Of a stretch of DNA of 31,324 nucleotides, positions 1 to 10,700 are shown one piece after another. The DNA lies in the NCBI GenBank assembly GCA_012064415.1, contig SSNU01000023.1:1-31324 (forward strand), read 5' to 3'. The notes under the pieces are model-generated. The model searched no databases and had not been told where the DNA came from. It was given only the letters and a program-made list of their open reading frames with translations. The first letter of the stretch is position 1. Each line of letters opens with the position of its first letter. This DNA comes from Gyrodactylus bullatarudis (Eukaryota > Platyhelminthes > Monogenea > Gyrodactylidea > Gyrodactylidae). Position numbers and translations under genes: made by a program.

Positions 1-2
1 AT

Positions 3-86
3 ACAAGGATGTGCAAGTGTCGAAAAAACCATGTTACATGCAACTCCAAGTGCCATTCATCCTTAAGCTGCGAAAATAAATGCTGA
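3..86 (+). pseudogene. C-terminal tail of a KRBA2/SCAND3-like integrase transposon protein (partial)
   Basis: The plus-strand frame from position 3 reads about 27 residues up to a TGA at 84-86. It is a cysteine-rich tail with the pattern CKCRKN, then CNSKCHSS, then SCENKC. The same pattern occurs at the other end of the window (31198-31324), where it follows a recognisable KRBA2-like segment. In this family, found in invertebrate transposons and in the domesticated vertebrate genes KRBA2 and SCAND3, a Cys-rich tail follows the integrase. That placement is from knowledge of the family; the body of this copy lies outside the window, so it could be intact or broken. Confidence 0.6.
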
Positions 87-438
87 AATTTAAGAAAATT
101 TACACTTAATAAATTTTTAATTATTTTTATATTTTATTTTCTTTATTTGATAATATCAGTCTCACGAAGAAGGAAAGGAACATGGCCTTGGCAACTTAGT
201 ATACAATAGTTCTTCATACCATTATTAGGTACACCATGTTCTTTATGGTTGGCATGTATATTACTACCCCTCCTATTTTATCAGACGAGAGTTTTATATG
301 ATCGTCCGAGTTTTTCTTCATTCAAGATAAGAATTATATATAATGATCAGAGGCTTGATTATTATACATAATCGGCGAAGATTATATATAACTATCGAGT
401 TCTACAAAATGATTGCAACATATATATATAATTTCTAA
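87..438. other. AT-rich spacer without a recognisable gene
   Basis: No convincing ORF on either strand. The stretch follows the transposon stop codon and is probably its 3' flank. Several TATA-rich runs (around 337-345, 374-382 and 420-431) lie just upstream of the hammerhead motif at 449 and may belong to the same Penelope-like terminal repeat. Confidence 0.4.
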
Positions 439-603
439 GTCGGTGTAAGGTCTGAAGAGAGCCGACGAAAATAAAAGCTTTTATTCACCCAAATAACTTC
501 GTCGTTCTTACCACCAGCATGACCATTAGTCAGCATCCACTGAATAAACAAAAGAAAGTTTCACCCAGTCTTTTCAGTACTGAGTTAGTTAAGTCCAAAT
601 TGA
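400..603 (+). mobile_element. Penelope-like element fragment: terminal repeat with hammerhead and ORF start
   Basis: This piece holds a TATA-rich segment (420-431), a hammerhead motif (449-489) and, 30 nt later, an ATG at 519 opening a 27-residue frame (MTISQHPLNKQKK...) that ends at a TAA at 600-602. The copy at 29.0 kb has the same order: TATA box, hammerhead, then an ATG followed by the related start MQDISQQN. Hammerheads in the terminal repeats of Penelope-like retroelements are established knowledge. Assignment to that class is inferred from the motif and from the GIY-YIG domain beside the copy at 3.6 kb. The fragment is truncated on its 3' side. It lies downstream of the cadherin gene in opposite orientation. 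Confidence 0.55.
449..489 (+). ncRNA. Minimal type I hammerhead ribozyme motif, copy 1
   Basis: Stem I GGU (449-451) pairs with ACC (487-489). The core CUGAAGA is at 452-458 and GAA at 467-469. Stem III is the perfect palindrome AATAAAAGCTTTTATT (470-485) with no loop, and predicted cleavage falls after C486. All invariant core bases are present. The usual stem II hairpin is missing: the 8 nt between the core boxes (459-466) instead can pair with GUCGGU at 439-444. A loop-free palindromic stem III suggests action as a dimer, as reported for animal Penelope-element hammerheads. Confidence 0.7.
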
Positions 604-686
604 TCTTCAATTTTATCTAAAAGATCTCTACGTATTAATGAAAATATACGATATCTGAATCAAGAAGAATATGCAAAAAATTTGAT

Positions 687-692
687 TTTATT
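687..692 (-). terminator. Polyadenylation signal of the cadherin gene
   Basis: TTTATT on the plus strand reads AATAAA on the minus strand, about 130 nt beyond the cadherin stop codon (824-826). It is the first AATAAA on that side, so it is a reasonable 3' end signal. No transcript evidence is available. Confidence 0.5.
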
Positions 693-823
693 AGAGAAAA
701 TTATTTAAGTTAATAAAAATACAAAATCACGAGCTAAACAATGTTTTTCAAAATTTCAATATACACACGTCCAATATAATGTGTTTATGGGAAGAAATAC
801 GATATTCGATGATATTCTCCTGA

Positions 824-1784
824 TTATTTGAATAAGAAACGTTGATCTAATTTTTGCGTATCATACTCTGAAAGTTCCGGAGAGAAATCATTATTTTCAT
901 GTACAAACATATCCCCTTCATATCCGTAGTCGAGGGTACAGTCAGGAACTTCAGTTGATATCTCACGTTCAGCTTTTCTCATTCTCTCAGCTAGCAGGGG
1001 ACCTATACCACTTAGATCAGCAGGATTCACGTAAACGGTATCTTCAGTATTTTTGTAAATATCTCCTGCTACTGTAGGTATGCCTGATTAAGATGTAGAG
1101 TTAATTTCATGTAATAGAATAGAAAAATGAAACGCTTACCATCAGGAAAGAATGACGTTTGCTGAGGAAGTTTATAGTCCTCAAATCCGCTAATGTCGGT
1201 TTCCCCAGCAGTCTCAAAGTAATTAACAATGTTCTCCCTAATTTCCCTATCAGGAGGAAGGAATTTTTCCGCCTTTCTATTTTTTCGCATACAAAAGTAG
1301 ATGAGTAAAAGTACTATCAAGGAAAAAATATTTTTTGTTAAAAAAAAGTCAGCCAAACTACACTTTAAAACTTACGAATTATCAGGAGAATTAAAATGCC
1401 TAGCGCAATCAAAGCAGCTATTCCAATTCCTGCTTTAAGGACGACAATTTCACAATTAATTCCTGTGAATCCTGTCAGACAAATGCATTCATAGTTTAAG
1501 GAGTTTTTCCGAAGCCTACATGTTGCACCATTTTGACAAGTTCCTCGGCTGCATATGGCCAAATCATAACATTTGTTGTCAACAGCCACAGTGCCATTTG
1601 GACATCTTAATTCGAAGAAAATATGAGACATTCTTCAATTTTTTACATCCTAAAAACTAACCCACAAAAGTACTGACCCGAAACTGGCCTCCATGATGGT
1701 TGACAGGTCAGGTCTCCTTCGCAAAGGGTAGAAAGTTCTGGACATGACTCAAGATTAAGGCAGCCATCCCTTGTGCTAGCTGAC
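824..1784 (-). other. Cadherin exons 35-38: EGF3, membrane span, catenin-binding tail
   Basis: EGF3 (CSRGTCQNGATC, YECICLTGFTGINC) is followed by a hydrophobic span, IGIAALIALGILILLIILLL, split by a 62-nt intron, then the stop-transfer cluster MRKNRKAEK. In the tail, REIRENIVNYFETAGETD matches the juxtamembrane p120-catenin site of classical cadherins (family form RENxxxYDDEGGGE); the EGGGE core here reads ETAGE. Near the C-terminus, DCTLDYGYEGD and SEYDTQKLDQRF match the DSLLVFDYEGS and DYDYLNDWGPRF blocks of the beta-catenin-binding region. The stop is TAA at 824-826. The family comparison is from memory; the residues are read from the sequence. Confidence 0.85.
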
Positions 1785-4700
1785 CTAATAGATAATAGAT
1801 AGATAATTGATTTAGGCATTTTCTTGGGGAATAAGAAAAAAGTTCTCACTGAGTAATCGATTGGACGATACTTTTTGAGCCAAAGTTTGTTTGATCTACT
1901 TTGCTTATAGGAACTGAAACGTCATTTATTCGTAGATCCTTAAAGCAAGATTCAAACAAATTTGAAGATGCTGGATTAACTTTCTCCAAAGTTAAAGATG
2001 ACTCTCCAGGGATTTCATCTCTACGAGCTCCAATCAAAATCTGAGAGATTATTTTTATTTTTACAAACATTTCTAGGATGATAAATAGCTTACAACATTT
2101 CCTAAAGTTAACTGATTATATATTGTATCTAATGATGTTGGTAATAGAACAGAGTAACCGGGTTGATAACCAAAATCAACTGTGAACCAAATGGATGTTA
2201 GGGTTAATTCAAGTCTTATTGTGTGCCATTGTCCATCATTCAATGGGGGTGTACTCAAAACAGCTTGGCGATAATTGAAGTCGCCAAAGTTTATACTCGC
2301 TCTGGCCTGACCATTCTGCAGGCTTAGCTCAAGGGTGGAATTTTTGTAGAAAAGAGGCTTCAAGCCGGGTATAAACAAAATTGTCCCAGATAATCTTCGT
2401 GTCCTGAATTGAATTTGATATGAGGAAAACAAGAGTGTTCCAAGATTTGATTTAAGTTCAATCTCTTCATAACATGGAAACGTGTTTAGATTAATACCAG
2501 TAAGGATATTATCACAGTTTGTGCCTTCATATCCCGGCTTACACTGGCAAATGCCTGATGCTGGTCCTGATGCGGACCCCTTACAGAATGCCTATGGATT
2601 TGGTTGTAAATAAACATTACGATTCATATTCAGGGTAAAGAATAGCTTACATTTTGTTGATTACACAGGGGGCTTTTAGTAATGGAAGAGCGACACGATT
2701 CTTCAATGAAATCTGCTTTGTAGACATAGTTCAATCCAGTATTACGCTGATATAGATCGTATAATTCACCATTTACGTAGAGATCATTGAACTGGCCGAT
2801 AAAACCCATAGTTGCTTAAGGAAATTTTTAATAGAATTTAAAGTAACTCTTAAAAATAATTTCTCACTTATCGAAGTTGGATAGACTCCATCTGGATTCA
2901 TTCTACCACCAAGCTGTATTGGATTTAGACCTGTATCTAGAGATCGATAGCCATTGCTTAAACTGTATGGGATCCTCAAGTGGCAATTCGAGAATGTTGG
3001 CAAAACACTTTGGGTGTTTGATGTAACGTCCTTGGCGAATCGACATGAATCTAGTATTAAGTAGACTGTCCCTTGATTCTAAATTAATTTATCGAAATTA
3101 TTTTTTGAATTTTCTGCGTATTTCTTTCGTAATAAATGACTAAAACTAAACCTAATTGAAAATGAAGCTCGTTCCAGATCTAAACAAAGATCCAGTCCCA
3201 TGACTTGAGAAGAAATGTGTGATCTACTTGTTCAAATGCAAATCCGGTTCAGCCTATGTAGGTCAAACAGTCAGACCAGTGAAGGGGAGGATCAAAGAAC
3301 ACTTAGGTTCTGCGGTGCAGGAGCACTTGAAGGATGCAAATCACACTGATGATGTGAATAACTTCAGCTTCCTATTTCAAGCAAACCCTAGTGATTCTCC
3401 AAAGATGAAAGCAGATGCCTTAAAAGAGAGGCAAAAATTGTAAAAGTCTAAGTGGGCACCCAACGTTGGACAGATATTTGAAAAGAAAAAAATGATCATG
3501 GATACTAAAATCCAAACTTAAACCCTCTCCTTTTGTACTCTGAAATGATGTAACCAATCAGAGGATATTATTGTTCATCGAATTTATTATATTTATCTAG
3601 CCGGTGTAATAGTCTGACAAGATCCGGTGAAATATAAGCTTTATTACTAAATATCCACTTGACTTCCAGATCCTCTAAATGAGTCTTTCATTTTTTTCCA
3701 GAAAGTCAAAAAATTTGCAATTTGATATCTATGATGAAATGAGCCCTATAGCTGTTGATGTAGGAAAACTTCTGAAAAATAATGAATCTGGTCAAAATCA
3801 GACCATTTTATGAAATTGGAAAATGCCTCAATTAACCATTTTTTCAACCTTTCAAAATTTTCATCGATTGCGAAAATTTAAAGCAATGATTTGATACTGA
3901 TATTTCGGATCAAGATTAGACGAAGAATTCGAATTTGACCAAAGAAAATCACAGAAATTCCTCCTCATTATAGGAAATCGAACAGTCTGAATTTTTCAAT
4001 TATCCCAAAGTGGAATTATGCAAAGATTAACTTTTTCTTTAAAATCGGGAGTTTCTGTCAACCTCTAAAATATGAATTCTTCTTCTATTAATGATGCGAA
4101 ATATTAGCATATCAATTTATGTATTGGTTCGATAGAAAATTTAAAATTAGCTCACATTTTCTCGAGTCAGATAAATATCAACATGATGCCATCGAGAATC
4201 TAAAACACTTGGCTGGCTATCCGTATTGAGAACACCGCTGACAGATCCAGCTCCAAGATCATACGTTAACTTTAGCGTAGATAAACTAATCACTTCCAGA
4301 GCAAGAAAATCTCCTTGTGTTAGTAAATTCGATTGTTGTGCTACACCCAAGGGCCCAACATAAAATAGGAGAGCATTGCTTTGGGATTTTACCGCAATAA
4401 ACTCAAATCTAATGTGTAATTCACTACAGGCTCCTATTCCTCGGATAAATGCGTATCCTGGTTGATTGAATCCAATCTCTCTACGTTGACATCTAGGCCC
4501 TGAGAATGTTGGGTCACATATGCAGTATGTTGATTGGGTTCCAGGATCTTTTCTTGAATAATTTTATTAAATAATACAGTTCAACTTAGTTATTGTCTTC
4601 CATTGTTTTCTGATATGTTAGACGCAGATATTAGAAATAATTGTGCTTAGAATATATACATTTTTGAGTTAGTATTAAGAAAATACACTGTTACTTGAAC

Positions 4701-7700
4701 AGATTAGATATATTGTTGTGTTAAATAGATTTTGCCTAAAACTAAGGCCATCCTTAGTAACACCAGATCTTATTTAAAGAATGGTACCTTAAATAAATTC
4801 TCTTTTTGATGATAATCTTTTAAAAAAATAGTTTTTAAAATAAATTTGATAGTAGAATTAAAAATAATGAACCAATGAGACATGAGGGGACTTACTGACA
4901 AGCGCCATCATTGTAACATGCTCGAGGATCTGTACAATCGATGGTTGGAATTGAGAACGGAAGCGATTGTTTAATGCCAGTACATCCACAGGTAATGTTT
5001 GAAGTCAACTTTGCACCATTTCCTGTTGCATACGGAGATGAATAAGAGAGACCTGAATCGGAAAATGGCAATGAATCTGTATTAGCAGTTGGATCTGGAT
5101 TTGGCCCTGGAGCTTCAACCGGAAAGTATCTTTAATTTGGGTAAAGTAAATTTTATAACGGAAATCATTCAATAATTAGCGTAATTTACTGATTAATGCA
5201 TCCAGATCCTCCACAATTACCGTTAGATTCAATTTCTGATTCACACTTTACAACATTACTTCCTGCGAGAATGCCAGCTGATGTAGATAGTTGAGCTTGT
5301 GGACTTGCCAATCCACTTTTTATCGCTGTATTATACGTCGATGGAAATTGGTCAAGTTGATATTTTAAACTATATTTTGAAAAAAAATTATCAAATTAGA
5401 TTTCATTTTTTTGTTTGATTGATAGAAAATAGTTAATAACCATTGGTTATATTGTAAAAAACATGATATTTATAAAAAAAATTATTTTAAGAATATACTG
5501 TAACATAAAGCTAATTGATATGAAATTGGGAATCTATGATTTTTACGAAAGTTTCGATTTTTTCATCAAATATTCGAATTTGTAAAATATTTTTCGGAAT
5601 CCTTCCCATGTTGCCCACAATTACAATTTGAAGAAAAAATTATTTTCATGATAAATGATCTTAAAAACCATCTTTGGGTCATACTCCCACTTTCAAATCA
5701 ATAAAAATTTTGAGTTCCAAGTTCGAAACAATGGGATTTTGGCGCCAAATCGAAATTTGGAAAATGACGATATTTTTCATGAAAATAATTTTTATTTAAA
5801 TTTTTTTCTTCAAATCTAGTGGGCAACATGAATAGGATTCGAAAAAATCTTTTACAAATTCAAATTTGAGATGAAAAAAACGAGTTTTTCGTAAAAATCA
5901 TAGATTTCCAACTTCATATCAACCAACTTTATGTTAATTTCATGATTTAACCCTTTCGATACCATAGCTAGACCAAGAAAGTTTTAAGCTTGATTCTCTC
6001 ACAGAATTATTTAAAATGTACTAGGTCGACATTTTATGAAAATGTTTTCTTCCATATAATTCTATCAGGATCTGATTTATATTGAAATCCCCATAAGTAA
6101 ATATCTTCTCAGCACATAAATTCAATTTTTTGATGTTTATAAAATAACTTGCTTTACTGGCAACTGAAACGGAGACGACGAAATACCTCCGTAAACATCG
6201 ATGTAAGTCGAACTTTCTTCAACTGCATATAACGAGCATCTTTCTGATTGAATGCCAAACGTGTCTGTTATGGCCTTTCTCAAATTATTCTTTGAGCTAA
6301 GTGACTAGAAAGAAAATTAAAACTTTGGAAGAAAAATTTTAGCCTATAACTCACATCGGTAGGACTTTTTTGGTCCATGAATTGTTTCATATTTATCGAA
6401 TTTATCCGGAATAAGAGGCCATTATTGAAGCCAGATGATGGCATCCAATTAACTGTGAGAGTCAAATTTGACCATGTTGTTGTCAAACTCGGATTTGTCG
6501 GTGTTGAAACTTTACAGTTAACATAGTAAACACCAGCTGGACACGAGGACTTGAGATAAACAACGCCTGTCATTGTTACTCTAGATTAAATGAGAATGAA
6601 TCAAACTTGAAAGTAGGGATTTATGGTTCTAAATTTTCGTACCTAACAGCCAAATCATTGTCGTTTTGAGGAATCAATATGAACTCTCTATATTTTCTAT
6701 CGGCTGCAAACTTTTCGTTAAGCGGCATCATAGCAACTGGAAGGTCCTGCACAGCATTCAAATCTATTCATAGCCATAAATAAGTAAGTAAAGTTGGCAA
6801 AAAGGCTGTAATTTTGTATTTAAGCTTTGAATTTGAATAAATAATTTCTACGGACACAGTTGTAAGATATAAAGCTAAAGCTAATTGATATGAAGTTGGG
6901 AATCTATGATTTTTACAGAAATCTCGATATTTTCATCAAGAATTCGAATATGTTAAAGATTTTCTGGAATCCTACTCATGCTGACCACTTTTACCATTTG
7001 AAGAAAAAAAATCTGAAAAAAAATTTTTTTATGAAAAATATGGTCATTTTACAAAATCCTATTTTTTCGAACTTTGAGCTGAAAATTTTTGTTGATTTGA
7101 AAGTGGGAGGCTGACAGAAAGAGTTTTTTCAGGATCAAGATTAGACAAGAAAATCATTTCAACTGACTCTTATTTAATGTATAACCTCATGATCGTTTGG
7201 GAGCAGAATTACGATTTTTTGATCATTTTCACTTCTTGAAAATCAATGAAATTTCGATAATTCAAAATCTCTCGAAATAAGGTAACTGTCAATAACTTGA
7301 CAGCTAACTAGTTAGCTTTTTTGTCTAATCTTGATCCTGAAAATAAATTTTTGATCATTCTCCCACTTTCAAATCAACAAAAATTTTCAGCTCAAGTTCG
7401 AAAAAATGGGATTTTGGCGCCAAATGAGAATTTGAAAAATGACCATATTTTTCATAATTTATTTTTTCAGATTTTTTTTCTTCAAATGGTAAAAGTGGTC
7501 AGCATGAGTAGGATTCCAGAAAATCTTTAACATATTCGAATTCTTGATGAAAATATCGAGATTTCTGTAAAAATCATAGATTCCCAACTTCATATTAACC
7601 AACTTTAGATGATATGAATAAAATGCATCAAATTTAACTTTCTTTAACGTATGAGCTCGAAAATTTTTTTTCGATTTCGAAGATTTGAAGCAGTTAACCC

Positions 7701-10700
7701 TTTCGTGAGGTTCGACCCTATATAATATATTGTATATATATTATTCAAAGTCAGGTATTCTCAGTTATTACTAGGGCAGTAAAAGTACATATTTGATATG
7801 TTACTTGTTTTCATTTAAAAATTTGATTTCTAACACTGTTAGTAACCAAGATAAATTTTTTTGTGACTTTATCCTTACTCTTCTAGTAGAAGACTTCTAC
7901 TTGATAAAAAATAAATTCTCACTTAAATAACTTTCTAAGTAAGGCTTTACTCAGGTATTAGTTGGATCATTTTCATCTTCTTTGTCTCTGGGTATTCACA
8001 CAATCACTGAGAGTTGAATATTCAAAATATGAAAAAATTTCTGGACAATATAACTATTTGATAGGATGTAGTAAGGATGTGGAAAGAACTTTTTCGAAAA
8101 TACTTTTATAAAAAACTTAAAATTCCAATATAAATTGAATAAAGAAATTATTAAAACTGGGAAGGCCAGCTATTTGCAATTTTTCATTAAAAAATAGCAA
8201 TATTTTTGCGATTTATACCGCCCTAATTATTGTGTAGGTCCAAATAATAGCAAATAAACTATTTTATAATTCGCGATTAAAATATCTCAAAAATAGCAAA
8301 AAAGCTCAAAGAGATATCTAAACTTTGATAAAACTTGGTTTTCATCTACTCATTAGTAGATGGGAAATGATGAATGAAATAATGATGATTCGAATTGTCA
8401 GTATTGATATTTGTAAAACTCTTGATGTCAAATAGCTTGATAATACGATTATTTTCTTAGATTGAAACTTCAGAGATGTAAAAAGAAAAATTTAATTCTT
8501 GCACAGAAGGAAAACAAAGATTCAAATTTATCTCGGACTTTAACTGGGTTCAAGGAAAATTCGGATTCCAGTTACAGTATTCAATTAGAATCTCGGACTA
8601 AAAGTTTTTTCAAACTGAGTCATTATTGAATCGAATATTGGCAGACTATTCTTCCACTTAAAATAGATGGGAAATGGATTTTTTTGGAGAAATATTTTTC
8701 TAATTTTTATGGATGGTATCAATAATATACTCACATGGCCAATTCCAGACTAGATTGGAAGGATAATAAATGTCAATTTATGCACTTTTATAATATGTTT
8801 GCTTAACATTTTTATTTACCTCTGGGAATAAAGACGGATGACTCCCCAGTACTATCCAAAGTTGCAGCAAGATTATCAACTGAATCAATAGAAACAACAA
8901 TAGTTGATGTTCCAGTTTTTGTTATTGAATTATCAATTACTGTGGCTATAATTGGGACTGAAATCTCTGACGTTCCCAGCAATGTCCTGTCCAATTTAGT
9001 TAGGCTTACCAATTGAAATTTGTTTGTGTTTGGAATTTTTTCAATTCTAAATAGTGAACTAGCCTTGTCTGTTGATGGAATGGAATAGGTCACATCACCA
9101 TTTGGATGATCATAATCTCTGTAATTGATTTTTGATTTTATTTTAGTTAATTTACGAGGAGTTTTCTCACTAGACCTTATCATTGTAAGTTTTGATTTTT
9201 TGAAACTTTAACCCTATTGAAACGACGAGAAAACCAATCGAGAAATAGACTCAAAATTCTATCAAAAGATTTTAAATGAAGATAAATTGATGAGATTGGA
9301 AATAGTTTTGGAATACCCTGATAACGAATATGCAATTTTTTTTCAAAAAATAACCTTTATTTTTTGTCCCAAAAAATTACCATTTATAGACATTGAAAAT
9401 GGCTAATTTTTAATTTTCAAGGCATGACTCCTAAATGATCGGATTTTCGAATTCTAAGAGTCATTTTTAAATTGTCATAACTTATAATAATTAATAAATT
9501 ATAAATTATCAATAAAATATTGTAGCTTGACAAGACATAGTTCATCCGAAAGAATATTATTTCTTCTTTCAGAAACGTGGTCAATAAATTATTTTTAGTT
9601 TGTTTAAATTAGAATAATGCCTTGAGAAAGTTACCTGTCCCCACCCCACTCGTGTTATTAATGCCTGAGGTTTTGGTAATAACTTTACTCACATTGAACC
9701 AACATTATTAGAACTTATAATTGTACCAGCATTTGCTAAATTTTGTACACTGAAAACCTTTTCTGAATCCTCTGGAATGACTGGGCCGTTAGTTTGAACA
9801 GTTACGGTAAATGTTGCCGTTGAGCTACGAGTTGGCTGATTGGCATCTGTCGCGATAATTTCAAGAGGCCAAATAATCGGACCTTGATTATTTGGATAGA
9901 TTACCGTTTGGCCATTGGGTGATGTGTTAACTGATCCTTGTAGATTGATTAGCTCATCTCGGCTCAATTTCCTCATCAGTTGTAGATCAATCTAAATTTG
10001 ATTTTTGTATCAAAATTAGTTTTTTTATTCACTGGAATCAAATACTTACAGTACCACTTTTTGCTTGTGTCAAATAGAATAGTCCATTGGCAGAACTTTG
10101 GTCAGAGAGTCTTACGGAAAACTCCTTAGTGTTATCCATATAAGGAGAAGTTACTGAAACACTGGCTAGTTTTAATGGACCTTTGTAAAAGAAACAACCT
10201 TTTTAGAATATAATACTATTTTTTTGATTGATACTTTTTATATTTCTAAAAGTTTTTTAGTCTTGATGATTATTAATCTAGGAATGTATACAAAGTAAGT
10301 ACCTTCATCTGATAAATTTTATGAAGTGCATTGTACAGATTTATTAGAATCATCTTGAAAACTAGTTTACCTTGAGTATTATCTTGAACAACATTATTAT
10401 TGATTGAGGATAGAACTGATATTCGTGGAGGAAGATTGTTTGCTTTTATTACGTTGACAGTAACTTTAATTTGGGCAGCATTGGTACCATCACTAACCTG
10501 AACAGTGAGCACCTGTTGAGCTGGCGGTACACTTGGAATGACTGACAAATCCAACATTATTCCTGGCTTTAAAAGATAAAATAAGGGTTAAGATAAACAT
10601 ACCCTAATGCCACAAGCATCGACTTCTGGTAAATATTGTACACTGAAGTATGTATTTGGATTAGCAAGGCTACAAGAAAGCTTCTGTTGATTAGACAAAT

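Larger units (their letters stand above)
3195..3700 (+). mobile_element. Penelope-like element 3' fragment inside cadherin intron 30
   Basis: A GIY-YIG endonuclease remnant (3204-3443, with related frame to about 3521) is followed after about 90 nt by a hammerhead motif (3610-3649). An endonuclease at the C-terminus, then a terminal repeat with a hammerhead, is the known order in Penelope-like retroelements. No reverse transcriptase sequence is seen upstream, so the copy is 5'-truncated. It sits in the 1,077-nt intron 30 of the cadherin gene, in antisense orientation to it. Confidence 0.65.
2094..5129 (-). other. Cadherin exons 29-33: EGF1, LamG1, EGF2, LamG2
   Basis: EGF1 (residues about 1978-2011) spans exons 29 and 30 with CTDPRACYNDGACQ and YCICDPTFSGPRC. 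LamG1 follows (about 2015-2232), with LLFYVGP, DSRWHHVDIYL and IQLGGR as its strand motifs. EGF2 (about 2233-2272) contains ICQCKPGYEGTNC. LamG2 (about 2280-2470) has GTLLFSSYQIQFRTR, DGQWHTIRLEL and SCFKDLRINDV. The WHxxxxxL motifs are typical of laminin G domains. The EGF-LamG alternation before the membrane is the hallmark of type III cadherins. Intron 30, inside LamG1, carries a Penelope-like insertion. Confidence 0.85.

Noticed and set aside
439..489. HDV-like double pseudoknot as an alternative reading of the ribozyme motif
   Set aside because: Two interleaved helices are present, but there is no third helix and no HDV-type core, whereas the hammerhead core with its variable fifth-position base is complete in two copies.
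5370..5371. Splice acceptor AAATATAG|TTTAAA for cadherin exon 28
   Set aside because: No donor in exon 27 has the matching phase; the acceptor ATACAG|CGATA at 5326 pairs with the donor at 6186.
6747..6750. Splice acceptor GTGCAG|GACC for cadherin exon 25
   Set aside because: It puts the exon out of phase with exon 24; the upstream acceptor GAATAG|ATTTG at 6764 restores the frame (IPRDLNAVQDLPV).
6890..7530. Open frames of about 70 codons at 6890-7114 and 7321-7530 on the plus strand
   Set aside because: They lie within the arms of an inverted-repeat element, are low-complexity, and match the arms of other copies; they are not genes.
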